Positions 1 through 6,823 of a stretch of 7,313 bases of DNA are shown here, piece after piece. How positions within the stretch are numbered: position 1 is the first letter of the stretch; each line of letters starts with the position of its first letter. Under the pieces are notes generated by a model, which had not been told where the DNA came from, did not search any database, and worked only from the letters and a program-made list of their open reading frames with translations. The translations under genes and the position numbers were made by a program. This stretch comes from Lachnospiraceae bacterium. GTDB lineage: Bacteria; Bacillota_A; Clostridia; Lachnospirales; Lachnospiraceae. Location: NCBI GenBank assembly GCA_018365895.1, contig JAGZJD010000091.1, forward strand, positions 1 to 7,313. The letters run 5' to 3'.

Positions 1-327
1 TTTTCGCTCGCTATCACGATTAATTGTTATGGCAGAAAATCTTGTCCACGCCCACCCCTTCGGCAGCTCAAATGGTATCTCCTCCTCAATACATTTCACG
101 CTACCATCGGCAAACTTCTCATAATGCAAATTATCTTCACCAACAAAGATGACGGAATCATTCTTAATATCTTTCTTTTTTAACTTTCCTTCCCTAAACA
201 TCTGCTGTTTTTGCTCATGGATTCTTTCAAGCAAAACTGATGCCGGTTCATCGTTTGGATCCTGTGGCACAAGTTTTCCGCGAATAGCAAGATCCAGAAT
301 TTTTTGCCTTAATGCCTTGGTATCCAT
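1..327 (-). CDS. hsdS: Type I restriction-modification specificity subunit HsdS, N-terminal part (cut by window edge)
   Basis: This is the DNA-recognition subunit of the type I enzyme. It binds two half-sites through two target recognition domains and positions two HsdM subunits for adenine methylation. Only the first 109 residues are in the window, and the frame is still open at base 1. Residues 13-30 (LAIRGKLVPQDPNDEPAS) are the hallmark conserved segment found at the start of many HsdS proteins, followed by a charged helical stretch (about 31-52). Residues 84-94 (IPFELPKGWAW) are the usual entry into the first target recognition domain. The ATG start is supported by a purine-rich ribosome binding site and by its TAATG overlap with the hsdM stop. 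The target sequence cannot be predicted because the recognition domains lie beyond the edge. Identification of the family is firm; intactness is unknown. Confidence 0.93.
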   Translation of the reverse strand, partial: MDTKALRQKILDLAIRGKLVPQDPNDEPASVLLERIHEQKQQMFREGKLKKKDIKNDSVIFVGEDNLHYEKFADGSVKCIEEEIPFELPKGWAWTRFSAITINRDSERK

Positions 328-329
328 TA
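325..329 (-). other. TAATG stop/start overlap of hsdM and hsdS
   Basis: On the minus strand the TAA stop of hsdM shares its last A with the ATG of hsdS. This arrangement favours reinitiation by the ribosome that has just finished hsdM and so links HsdS output to HsdM output. The overlap is read directly; the coupling is inferred. Confidence 0.9.
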
Positions 330-1757
330 TTCTTCCACCTCTCCTATTAACTGTTCCAATTCCGCAACTGCTTTTGCAATATTACTTGATTTTTCTTTAA
401 TCATATCTAGCAATTCCGCTAATGTATGATCATCAACGTCTGACTCCGCTTTCATCCACGTAATATCCAAGCTTGTCTTATCCCGAGCCAAAATATCTTC
501 AATCGTAAATTTACGCCATCTTCCATTGGAATTTTCTTCGCTATATGTTTCTTTACGCTTGCTCAAATCACCATCAGCATAACATTTCACAAAATCATCA
601 AAATGCTCTACTTTTAATGGATTCGTCTTACCAAAAGACGGCATATCATTCCTCAAATCATAAATCCAAACTTCTTTTGTATTATGCTTATCCGTTTTTC
701 CACGAGTAAAAAACAGTACATTGGTTTTAACACCCTGAGCATAGAAAATACCTGTCGGAAGACGCAGGATTGTATGCAGATTACATTTATCCATTAAGTC
801 AAGGCGGATTCGTTCTCCATCACCATCAGCAAAGAGAACATTATCCGGGAGAACCACTGCTGCACGAGCTTTACCATTTGTTTTCAAACTACGATAAATA
901 TGCTGAAGGAAGTTCAGTTGCTTATTGCTTGTAGGGAAGGTAAAGTCATCACGTGTTGCACGTTCACCGCCCTTTTTCGTACCAAATGGCGGATTTGTAA
1001 GTACAACATCATAATCCTTCATATTCATACCCGCACTGGATAACGTATCTCCCAGAAGAATTTTTCCTTCAATATCATGCAACATTGCATTCATCAACGC
1101 CAATCGATGTGTATCATGCACCAATTCGCAACCGGTAAAAGCTTCTTCTCTTTCGAATTTAGTTGTATCTGCATCCAAATCAAAAAAATCATCCGTTTGT
1201 GAACGTACATACTGGCTGGCAGAAATCATAAAACCAAAAGTTCCACAGGCAGGGTCATTACAGCGTTCCCCCGGTTGTGGTTTCACTAATTTTGTCATTA
1301 CATCAATCAATACACGAGGGGTAAAATACTGACCTGCGCCGGATTTTTTCTCATTCGCATTTTTCTCCAAGAGTCCTTCATAAAGATTTCCAAGTCCTTC
1401 TTCTCTGGCAGAGAACCAGTCCAATCCATCAATAGTCGTAATGATTTTTTCAAGGTTCTTCGGCTCGTCAATATTTGTTGCTGCCCCCTGATAAATTTCA
1501 CGTACACGCCCGGTACATTCTTCCCCCAAATGTGCAAGTAATTCCTTATAAAATTTTTTTAATTCTATGCCGCTTTTAGCTGTAAGCTTATCCCACCGAT
1601 ATGCTTCCGGTATCTGTACTTCTGCCCCTGTTTCCTTCGCCATTTTCAAAAATAAAATATATGTCAATTCGGTTACATACTGATGATATGTAATCCCATC
1701 ATCTCTGAGTACATTACAGAGATTCCAAAGTTTTGAAACTATTTCTTGTGTTGTCAT
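327..1757 (-). CDS. hsdM: Type I restriction-modification DNA methyltransferase subunit HsdM (N6-adenine)
   Basis: HsdM transfers a methyl group from S-adenosylmethionine to N6 of adenine in the site chosen by HsdS. M2S1 is the modification enzyme and also part of the restriction complex. The 476-residue length fits the family. Residues 1-125 form the helical HsdM N-terminal domain. QYFTPR (143-148) is the usual entry to the methylase fold. Motif I, the cofactor-binding loop, is NDPACGTFGF (167-176), and the catalytic motif IV is NPPF (255-258). A helical, probably coiled-coil tail (about 444-475) should contact HsdS. The ATG is chosen because it overlaps the hsdR stop and follows a GGAGGT ribosome binding site. 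The gene appears intact and sits between hsdR and hsdS in an operon. Phe174 in motif I looks odd against the generic consensus, but from memory it is normal in this HsdM subfamily. Confidence 0.97.
   Translation of the reverse strand: MTTQEIVSKLWNLCNVLRDDGITYHQYVTELTYILFLKMAKETGAEVQIPEAYRWDKLTAKSGIELKKFYKELLAHLGEECTGRVREIYQGAATNIDEPKNLEKIITTIDGLDWFSAREEGLGNLYEGLLEKNANEKKSGAGQYFTPRVLIDVMTKLVKPQPGERCNDPACGTFGFMISASQYVRSQTDDFFDLDADTTKFEREEAFTGCELVHDTHRLALMNAMLHDIEGKILLGDTLSSAGMNMKDYDVVLTNPPFGTKKGGERATRDDFTFPTSNKQLNFLQHIYRSLKTNGKARAAVVLPDNVLFADGDGERIRLDLMDKCNLHTILRLPTGIFYAQGVKTNVLFFTRGKTDKHNTKEVWIYDLRNDMPSFGKTNPLKVEHFDDFVKCYADGDLSKRKETYSEENSNGRWRKFTIEDILARDKTSLDITWMKAESDVDDHTLAELLDMIKEKSSNIAKAVAELEQLIGEVEE
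335..344 (-). promoter_or_regulatory. Ribosome binding site of hsdS
   Basis: The minus strand reads GGAGAGGTGG, ending 7 bases before the hsdS ATG. It lies inside the last codons of hsdM (Gly-Glu-Val-Glu), so the HsdM C-terminus doubles as the initiation signal of the next gene. It fixes the hsdS start at 327. Confidence 0.8.
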
Positions 1758-1759
1758 TA
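1755..1759 (-). other. TAATG stop/start overlap of hsdR and hsdM
   Basis: The TAA stop of hsdR shares its final A with the ATG of hsdM, the same arrangement as at the hsdM/hsdS junction. It ties methyltransferase translation to that of the nuclease subunit; the overlap is seen, the coupling is inferred. Confidence 0.9.
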
Positions 1760-4700
1760 TGCAATTCTACCTCCGTCATCATAAAGATATTCGTTCAATT
1801 CAAGTACAATTTTTTCTAATTGGTTTTGGAAAATCTTATTGATTTTTGCAAATCCACCATTGCTTTTGAAGCGGCTATCCTCATCAAATACCTGAACATT
1901 CAATACAGATTCTTCCATCAAATATTTTTCCATACGTCCAATCCAGCTCATTTCCTGTTTTGAAAAATTATGAACCTTTTTCAGTTTATCTACTGCTCTG
2001 CGGATTCTTGCCTCATGGCTAATTAGTGCAGAACCAATGGCATACCTGCGAATAAGACTAATAATATCAGCAGCGATTTCTTCATTGGTCAACTCTGATA
2101 TTGCGGTATTCAACTGTTGTGTCGTAAATCCTTCTCTATCTAGAGTTAAACGCAATGCTTTTAATGTATCTCTTGTCAAATCTTTTGGTCTTGTACAAAC
2201 AATATTTAATGCCGCGATTTCATTCATATGCGTATTTACATATTCCGAAAATGTGTCCAAATAATCTTCTGGCTTATCAGAACTTCCATATCCCCTCGTG
2301 TGTCCGATTAACACATCTTTTTCCTCAGAAATAACAACTGCTCTGTTTCCATTCGCCTTTGTCTCTTGAATATATTCAAACATTTTCCGATATGTAAGCA
2401 AATACTTTTTAGCCTCGGTAGGTTTTTTCTTTTCAATCTCGACAATAAATTGTGTAGGATCCATACCTCCTGTCATGCTAATGAACTGTTCCATAGTTCG
2501 TTCATCCATCTGTCGTTTTTTACGTTGTAATTTTGCAATAATCTGATTAATTTGAGCTTGCACCACTTCTTCTGTTTCAACTGTTTCCAAACCATCCAGA
2601 AGCTGTGTAAAGCTTGTTGTGGGATTCACTACAACCGGTTTCATAGTGTTTACTGATTCCAAAGAATCATAAACTCCCACCGGATCATAAATTTCGAAGT
2701 GTGTTTTATGAATCTTCGGACATAATCTGGTTGCTCGCCCCAGCATCTGTTCAAAAAGAATACGAGATTTTACTCTTCGCATAAACACTAACGTAGTAAT
2801 TTCTGGTACATCGATACCTGTTGTAAGCAAATCAACTGTAACTGCAATACTTGGAAAACGCTCATTTTTAAAAAGTTTAATTGCTTCTGTTACTTTTTTC
2901 GGATTTCCTCCACCGACGCTTCCAGTTATTTTTTTAATAGCCTCGTTATCAACACCTGTCTCTGAATAAATCTCTTTCAAAATTGATACAATCATGTCTG
3001 CATGCGAATCATCTACTGCATATATAAGTGTCTTCCCCTGCTCTTCTGGATTTTCAGGATCTATATCTCTTGCAATCTCAGACAATACCGTTCTATTAAA
3101 GTTCTCTGAAATAACTTGTCTATTAAAATTTTCAATATCAAAATCTAGTTCATCTTCTAACAGTTCACTATTTGTGATTTCTCTGGTAACAGGATCGTAG
3201 AGTGTTACTGTATCCCCTGATTTATAATGAATGCCTTCTGTACTAAGTTTTGTTTCCAAATGATGCGGTGCATCATGATCCACGAGATATCCTTCTATTA
3301 CAGCTTCTCGATATGTGTATTTAAATACGGGTTGACCGAAAATCTCAGTAGTCTGTAACGCCGGAGTCGCAGTCAGTGCAATTTTTACTGCATCAAAATA
3401 TTCAACAACACTTCGATATTTACTTTGATATTCTCTCTGATCTCGATATAAAACTTCTGTATCCTCCATTTCTTTGTCGAGAATATATCCACGGTGCGCC
3501 TCGTCTATAATAATCAAATCAAAGTCTGTTACAGCCGGCATAACAACTCCTTCATTATAAAGAATGCGTTTTACCATACTTTGAACAGTCGCAACTTGGA
3601 TACGAGTTTCCTTATCGACCGTCTTCTCATCTAAGCCCTTAATGTTATAAATTTCGTTTAAGGTCATCAATTCCTCAAGTTTTACCTCTTTAAACACATC
3701 CGAAGCCTGTTCTCCTAAAGAAGTTCTATCCACAAGGAACAAGATCCGTTTAAAACGATTTGTTTTCAAAAAACGGTAAATCATACCGAGAACAGTACGA
3801 GTTTTTCCCGTTCCGGTCGCCATTGCGAGCAGAATTTCTCTTTGCCCCTCAATTACCGCTTGCTCCACTGCTTTAATTGCTTTTACCTGATATTCTCGTA
3901 AACTCAAACCATCTTTATCCGTCAACAAGTCATATGGCATCGACTGTAATGCAGTATTTCCTCCCTGAATATCCTTTTCCAATTGCTCCATGATACCATC
4001 CGGACTAATCCATCCATGTAAAGCCTTCGGCACATTAGAAACCTCTCTCAAATCCAAAAACCAAATGCCAGATTTTGTTTTAAGTTGTTCAAGGTATGGG
4101 CGCCCGTTTGTTGCAAAGGTAAATGGAACTTTATATTCTCCCCAAGTACCTAATTGATACACCGCATCTTCCTCACGGATATTTCTCGGATAATCTTTTC
4201 CCTGATAGTCAATTACAGACGGAATATCTTTATGCTCTGCTTTTGCTTCGATAATGCCAACAAGTTTTGTTCCTACGAACAACGCGTAATCCGCATATCC
4301 TTTCTTACTCACCTTAGAATCTGTTGGCCATTCAGCAATCGCCATATTATGCCCCTTCATTGGTCTGGTACCTTTTGAATATCGAATTTCCTGTGTATTT
4401 GCTTCCCAACCAACTTGACGTAACTGCTCGTCAATCATATACCGAGTTTCAGTTTCTGATTTCTGGCGCTGACTTGCCATTTTGCCCGCTTGTTTCTGTC
4501 GTTCCTTCTTATCTACCTTTTCAGCCTGCTCTGCGCAAGCAATGGCAGCTTTAGTAAGCGCCTCTTCCTGTTCTTCTTCCTTCGCTTTATCCCAAACAAC
4601 AATTTTCTTGTTCTTCCCTTCGTCTTTTACAGGCATAACAAAATCCTGATGCTGATAATTCCAATCACCATAAGTCTGCATAAACCATTCTGATAAACTA

Positions 4701-5035
4701 TGTGTCATCTGCAAAAAGATTGGACAATCTGACTCTTTTCCATAATTTTCATGAACTGCCTTATTTCTCACTTTACGAAGTGCATGTAAAATATCAATCA
4801 AATCTTTTGTAAGAAGTCCCTCAGAAGATAACACATTAATACGATTCACTGCTGAATTGTCATAAGGTAGAGGAATCTTATCATATGTAAACATGAGATT
4901 AACGATTGTTTCTCCAATCATACCTAATTTCATCAAACACGAATTCGGATCGGTATAACAATACTGTTCTGCTAAATTACCAAATCTAGCAAGAATCGGA
5001 AACTCAGATTCCAAAAATTTAAAATTAGAAGCCAT
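1757..5035 (-). CDS. hsdR: Type I restriction enzyme HsdR: nuclease and DNA translocase subunit
   Basis: HsdR is the ATP-dependent translocase and endonuclease subunit that pulls in and cuts unmethylated DNA when joined to M2S1. It is 1092 residues and apparently intact. Residues 1-125 resemble the DUF4145-like N-terminal domain of EcoKI-type HsdR (note KVRNKAVHENYG, 88-99). Residues about 138-200 are a highly charged, probably coiled-coil linker. The PD-(D/E)xK nuclease shows Asp249 (YADYAL) and Glu263-Ala-Lys265 (GIIEAK). The SF2 motor follows: Walker A ATGTGKT (406-412), DEAH (511-514), TATP (555-558), motif V TTGIDVPE (738-745) and motif VI QMLGRATRLC (763-772). The rest (about 800-1092) is the helical C-terminal domain of the EcoEI type, used for docking on the methyltransferase. 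The ATG follows a perfect AGGAGG. The gene leads the hsdRMS operon. The architecture suggests a type IA/IB-like family, but the subtype is not certain. Confidence 0.97.
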   Translation of the reverse strand: MASNFKFLESEFPILARFGNLAEQYCYTDPNSCLMKLGMIGETIVNLMFTYDKIPLPYDNSAVNRINVLSSEGLLTKDLIDILHALRKVRNKAVHENYGKESDCPIFLQMTHSLSEWFMQTYGDWNYQHQDFVMPVKDEGKNKKIVVWDKAKEEEQEEALTKAAIACAEQAEKVDKKERQKQAGKMASQRQKSETETRYMIDEQLRQVGWEANTQEIRYSKGTRPMKGHNMAIAEWPTDSKVSKKGYADYALFVGTKLVGIIEAKAEHKDIPSVIDYQGKDYPRNIREEDAVYQLGTWGEYKVPFTFATNGRPYLEQLKTKSGIWFLDLREVSNVPKALHGWISPDGIMEQLEKDIQGGNTALQSMPYDLLTDKDGLSLREYQVKAIKAVEQAVIEGQREILLAMATGTGKTRTVLGMIYRFLKTNRFKRILFLVDRTSLGEQASDVFKEVKLEELMTLNEIYNIKGLDEKTVDKETRIQVATVQSMVKRILYNEGVVMPAVTDFDLIIIDEAHRGYILDKEMEDTEVLYRDQREYQSKYRSVVEYFDAVKIALTATPALQTTEIFGQPVFKYTYREAVIEGYLVDHDAPHHLETKLSTEGIHYKSGDTVTLYDPVTREITNSELLEDELDFDIENFNRQVISENFNRTVLSEIARDIDPENPEEQGKTLIYAVDDSHADMIVSILKEIYSETGVDNEAIKKITGSVGGGNPKKVTEAIKLFKNERFPSIAVTVDLLTTGIDVPEITTLVFMRRVKSRILFEQMLGRATRLCPKIHKTHFEIYDPVGVYDSLESVNTMKPVVVNPTTSFTQLLDGLETVETEEVVQAQINQIIAKLQRKKRQMDERTMEQFISMTGGMDPTQFIVEIEKKKPTEAKKYLLTYRKMFEYIQETKANGNRAVVISEEKDVLIGHTRGYGSSDKPEDYLDTFSEYVNTHMNEIAALNIVCTRPKDLTRDTLKALRLTLDREGFTTQQLNTAISELTNEEIAADIISLIRRYAIGSALISHEARIRRAVDKLKKVHNFSKQEMSWIGRMEKYLMEESVLNVQVFDEDSRFKSNGGFAKINKIFQNQLEKIVLELNEYLYDDGGRIA
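1769..1774 (-). promoter_or_regulatory. Ribosome binding site of hsdM
   Basis: GGAGGT on the minus strand, 11 bases before the hsdM ATG. It is embedded in the Gly-Gly-Arg codons at the end of hsdR. The spacing is slightly long, which suits reinitiation from the overlapping hsdR stop. Confidence 0.75.
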
Positions 5036-5044
5036 TTATCGCAT

Positions 5045-5050
5045 CCTCCT
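5045..5050 (-). promoter_or_regulatory. Ribosome binding site of hsdR
   Basis: A perfect AGGAGG on the minus strand, 9 bases before the hsdR ATG at 5035. It decides the start codon and implies strong translation initiation for the first gene of the operon. Confidence 0.85.
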
Positions 5051-5064
5051 TCCATTTCTCTTAT

Positions 5065-5091
5065 GTTCTGATAATAAAAAATTATCGGAAC
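5065..5091. repeat. Near-perfect 27-base inverted repeat in the hsdR leader
   Basis: On the plus strand the arms are GTTCTGATAAT and ATTATCGGAAC around an AAAAA centre. Ten of eleven positions pair; the only mismatch is T5069 against G5087. It ends 14 bases before the hsdR ribosome binding site and downstream of both promoter candidates. There is no T-run directly after it, so it does not look like an intrinsic terminator. It could be an operator for a dimeric regulator or a leader hairpin affecting hsdR translation; the sequence alone cannot choose. Confidence 0.6.
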
Positions 5092-5106
5092 ATATATTGT
5101 AAAAAA

Positions 5107-5135
5107 ATTAAAATTCCTTTTTCTAGACGAACCAA
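5107..5135 (-). promoter_or_regulatory. Candidate promoter P2 for hsdRMS
   Basis: On the minus strand a -35 TTGGTT (5130-5135) and a -10 TTTAAT (5107-5112) are separated by 17 bases. The -10 matches the sigma-70 consensus at five of six positions and the -35 at three of six. It would place transcription start near position 5100 and include the 27-base inverted repeat in the leader. In such AT-rich DNA this match is suggestive only. Confidence 0.35.
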
Positions 5136-5149
5136 CAAGAATTTCTTGT
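5135..5149. repeat. Perfect 15-base palindrome next to a candidate -35 box
   Basis: ACAAGAATTTCTTGT consists of two 7-base arms around one central base, with perfect symmetry. It touches the upstream end of the P2 -35 box, a typical position for a repressor or activator site. A weaker dyad, TAAGC with GCTTA seven bases apart, follows at 5149-5165. An operator role is inferred from position and symmetry only. Confidence 0.5.
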
Positions 5150-5201
5150 AAGCTACTTCTGCTTATAAAAACTTCATGTTTCAAACTACTTTCTGTACTC
5201 T

Positions 5202-5230
5202 ATTCTAACCGATTTCCAACCATAATACAA
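5202..5230 (-). promoter_or_regulatory. Candidate promoter P1 for hsdRMS
   Basis: On the minus strand a -35 TTGTAT (5225-5230) and a -10 TAGAAT (5202-5207) are separated by exactly 17 bases. The -10 matches five of six consensus positions. It lies just after the stop of the upstream helicase frame and would give an hsdR leader of about 160 bases containing both palindromes. It is an alternative to P2, and either or neither may be used. Confidence 0.35.
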
Positions 5231-5245
5231 TAAAAGCACCGATCC

Positions 5246-5629
5246 TTATATCTCCTCTTTAATCCCCATTACAATCTCCAACAGCTCCGCTGCCACTTGA
5301 TGATTTTTAATCCGCATCAAATTATCCCAAGCATCTTCTTTCCCAAGCAGATTCATACCGCCATGCCACACCAGTTCATCATCTATGACTGCAAACCGTT
5401 CCTCAACTTCTTCTTTTGTCACGACATTAATGGCTACCTCCTGCATCTCCCGGATCAACTCATAACACAGATCTGCACTACCATATACAACTTTCTCCAG
5501 ATCCGTTGTAATGACCGTAACACTCACACCATGTTCCTGACGTTCTTTCACTAGATCAATCAATCTGTCAATCTTCTCTTGCCGGATATTTGGGCTGGAA
5601 ATCACGATGGATTTTTCTGCTTCCACCAA
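5246..5629 (-). CDS. C-terminal phospholipase-D-like domain of the interrupted helicase
   Basis: This is the final module of the interrupted helicase frame, 127 codons counted from the TTG at 5629. The first part (SIVISSPNI, 7-15, then a helix and VSVTVITT, 35-42) and the second part (ERFAVIDDELVWHGGMNLLG, 77-96) have the pattern of one half of a phospholipase-D fold, where nucleases carry HxKx4D and then GSxN. Here the positions read Glu76, Arg78, Asp83 and Gly90-Gly91-Met92-Asn93, so the catalytic His and Lys are replaced. The domain may bind rather than cut DNA, or be a divergent nuclease. A free product is unlikely: the only nearby purine tract (AGGA, 5631-5634) is too close to the TTG or GTG, and the first ATG is at codon 62. 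The stop is TAA, followed by the hsdR promoter region with no evident terminator. Confidence 0.65.
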   Translation of the reverse strand: MVEAEKSIVISSPNIRQEKIDRLIDLVKERQEHGVSVTVITTDLEKVVYGSADLCYELIREMQEVAINVVTKEEVEERFAVIDDELVWHGGMNLLGKEDAWDNLMRIKNHQVAAELLEIVMGIKEEI

Positions 5630-5632
5630 ATC

Positions 5633-5635
5633 CTA
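5633..5635 (-). other. In-frame TAG number 2, between helicase core and PLD-like domain
   Basis: The minus strand reads TTT GAG TAG GAT TTG GTG. Relatives that I recall read through here with a charged residue (a pattern like FExDxVEAE). The frame continues unchanged into the PLD-like domain, so this is one point change, not a shift. Confidence 0.9.
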
Positions 5636-6778
5636 CTCAAATTTTTCCGTATAATTGCCAGAATCAAATATCGCATGAACAACCTGTTTCTCTTGCAAGT
5701 CTCCTGTCCAAACAGAAAATCCTGTTTTCTTATAGGTCCGAAGTCTCTTTCCATACATTTTATTAAACTTTCTCATATGTGCATCAATATAATCATAGAC
5801 ATACACTGCTTCTTTTCCTTCATAATCACGATTCAGTCTTCCAATATACTGTATCAAACGTCCTTCCGCCGACACCGGCGCTGCAAGCATCAATACATCC
5901 AGTCTCGGAAAATCAAATCCTTCCCCAATCTTCTGTCCTGTCGCAATCAATATAAGACTTTCCGTTCTTGGAACTTGTTTCAAGCGAATTCGCATTTCTG
6001 CATTTTCCTTATCTGAATTATCTCCATACAAAAGGAATACATGGTCTGCTTCATCTTTCAACATATCATACAGGATTTTTGCATGTTCTTTGTATCGAGT
6101 TAATATAACCGGAGTCTGATTCTGTGAAATACTTTGTTTTACATCATTTGCAATCATTTCATTTCGCACTTTACTGGTGCTGATTAAACTATAGGCTTTA
6201 TTGATATCATTCCTACTATCCACAGTATCGATCACTCTTGTATATCTTGGAAGAAAATAATGTCCTATTCCCTGCTCTTCGGCTCTCTCCAATGCTGTGA
6301 AGCGATGCCTTAATGGCCCCAGCATCATATAGATAATTTTATCCAGATGATCACCACGTTTGGGCGTAGCAGAAACTCCATATACATATTTTGCATTGAT
6401 TTTCTGTAATACTTCCATATACATATGTGATGCAGCATGATGACATTCATCCACAATTACCATTCCATAAGCATGTTTTAAATTTTGAAACTTTCCTTTG
6501 CTATACATAGAACCGACCATCGCAATATCTACACTACCAGTCAATGTATTCTTACTTCCATGTAAAATGCCTATTGCACTGTCTCTCTTTTTCTTTCGTC
6601 CTGTCTTCGTTTCATACTCCGGCGGTTCTTCCCTGATATCAAGAAATTTATTCAGTTCGTCTACCCATTGACTAAGCAAATCTTTACTCTGTAATAAAAT
6701 CAGTGTATTCACCTTTCGTTCCGCAATCAGGTAACTGCACACAACTGTTTTGCCAAATGCGGTTGCAGCTTCTAGCAC
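5633..6778 (-). CDS. SF2 DECH-box helicase core of the interrupted TOTE-type protein (between the two TAGs)
   Basis: This piece carries the whole ATPase motor. Counting from the GTG at 6778: Walker A AATAFGKT (4-11), motif Ia region NTLILLQSKDLLSQW (24-38), DECH box VDECHH (109-114), motif III SATPK (136-140), motif IV region TPVILTRYK (222-230), motif V GQKIGEGFDFP (281-291) and motif VI QYIGRLNR (310-317). All catalytic residues expected of an ATP-dependent SF2 helicase are present. The GTG is not a convincing start: no ribosome binding site precedes it, and the first ATG lies after Walker A. The real coding frame runs on from the first TAG through residues 6820-6779. It ends at TAG 5633-5635, one codon before the PLD-like piece in the same frame. 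Best seen as the middle of one broken gene. Confidence 0.75.
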   Translation of the reverse strand: MLEAATAFGKTVVCSYLIAERKVNTLILLQSKDLLSQWVDELNKFLDIREEPPEYETKTGRKKKRDSAIGILHGSKNTLTGSVDIAMVGSMYSKGKFQNLKHAYGMVIVDECHHAASHMYMEVLQKINAKYVYGVSATPKRGDHLDKIIYMMLGPLRHRFTALERAEEQGIGHYFLPRYTRVIDTVDSRNDINKAYSLISTSKVRNEMIANDVKQSISQNQTPVILTRYKEHAKILYDMLKDEADHVFLLYGDNSDKENAEMRIRLKQVPRTESLILIATGQKIGEGFDFPRLDVLMLAAPVSAEGRLIQYIGRLNRDYEGKEAVYVYDYIDAHMRKFNKMYGKRLRTYKKTGFSVWTGDLQEKQVVHAIFDSGNYTEKFE

Positions 6779-6820
6779 TCCATCCGAATACCGTAATAAT
6801 TGCTCTGCCGCAAGTTCCTG

Positions 6821-6823
6821 CTA
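6821..6823 (-). other. In-frame TAG number 1, just before the helicase core
   Basis: The minus strand reads CTG TAG CAG at the point where relatives carry LRxxQ. Codons after it give QELAAEQLLRYSDG and then the Walker A region, all in the same frame. A single base change from a CAG, GAG or AAG codon would explain it. Confidence 0.9.

Noticed and set aside
149..400. Plus-strand open frame of 83 codons across the hsdM/hsdS junction
   Set aside because: Antisense to two well-supported genes, with a Phe/Leu/Ser-rich translation and no family resemblance.
1227..1257. Phe174 in HsdM motif I (DPACGTFGF) as a damaged cofactor site
   Set aside because: From memory other HsdM proteins of this subfamily carry the same residue, and all flanking motif residues are intact.
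5065..5091. Intrinsic terminator for the helicase gene
   Set aside because: The stem is AT-rich and has no T-run directly after it on the minus strand; it also lies about 155 bases past the stop and inside the hsdR leader.
4972..5184. Minus-strand open frame of 70 codons overlapping the hsdR start
   Set aside because: It runs through the leader and into hsdR in another frame, has no ribosome binding site and would cover the promoter candidates and palindromes.
5579..6016. Plus-strand open frame of 145 codons
   Set aside because: It lies entirely opposite the helicase core, lacks a ribosome binding site and has a low-complexity Ile/His/Cys-rich composition typical of an antisense shadow.
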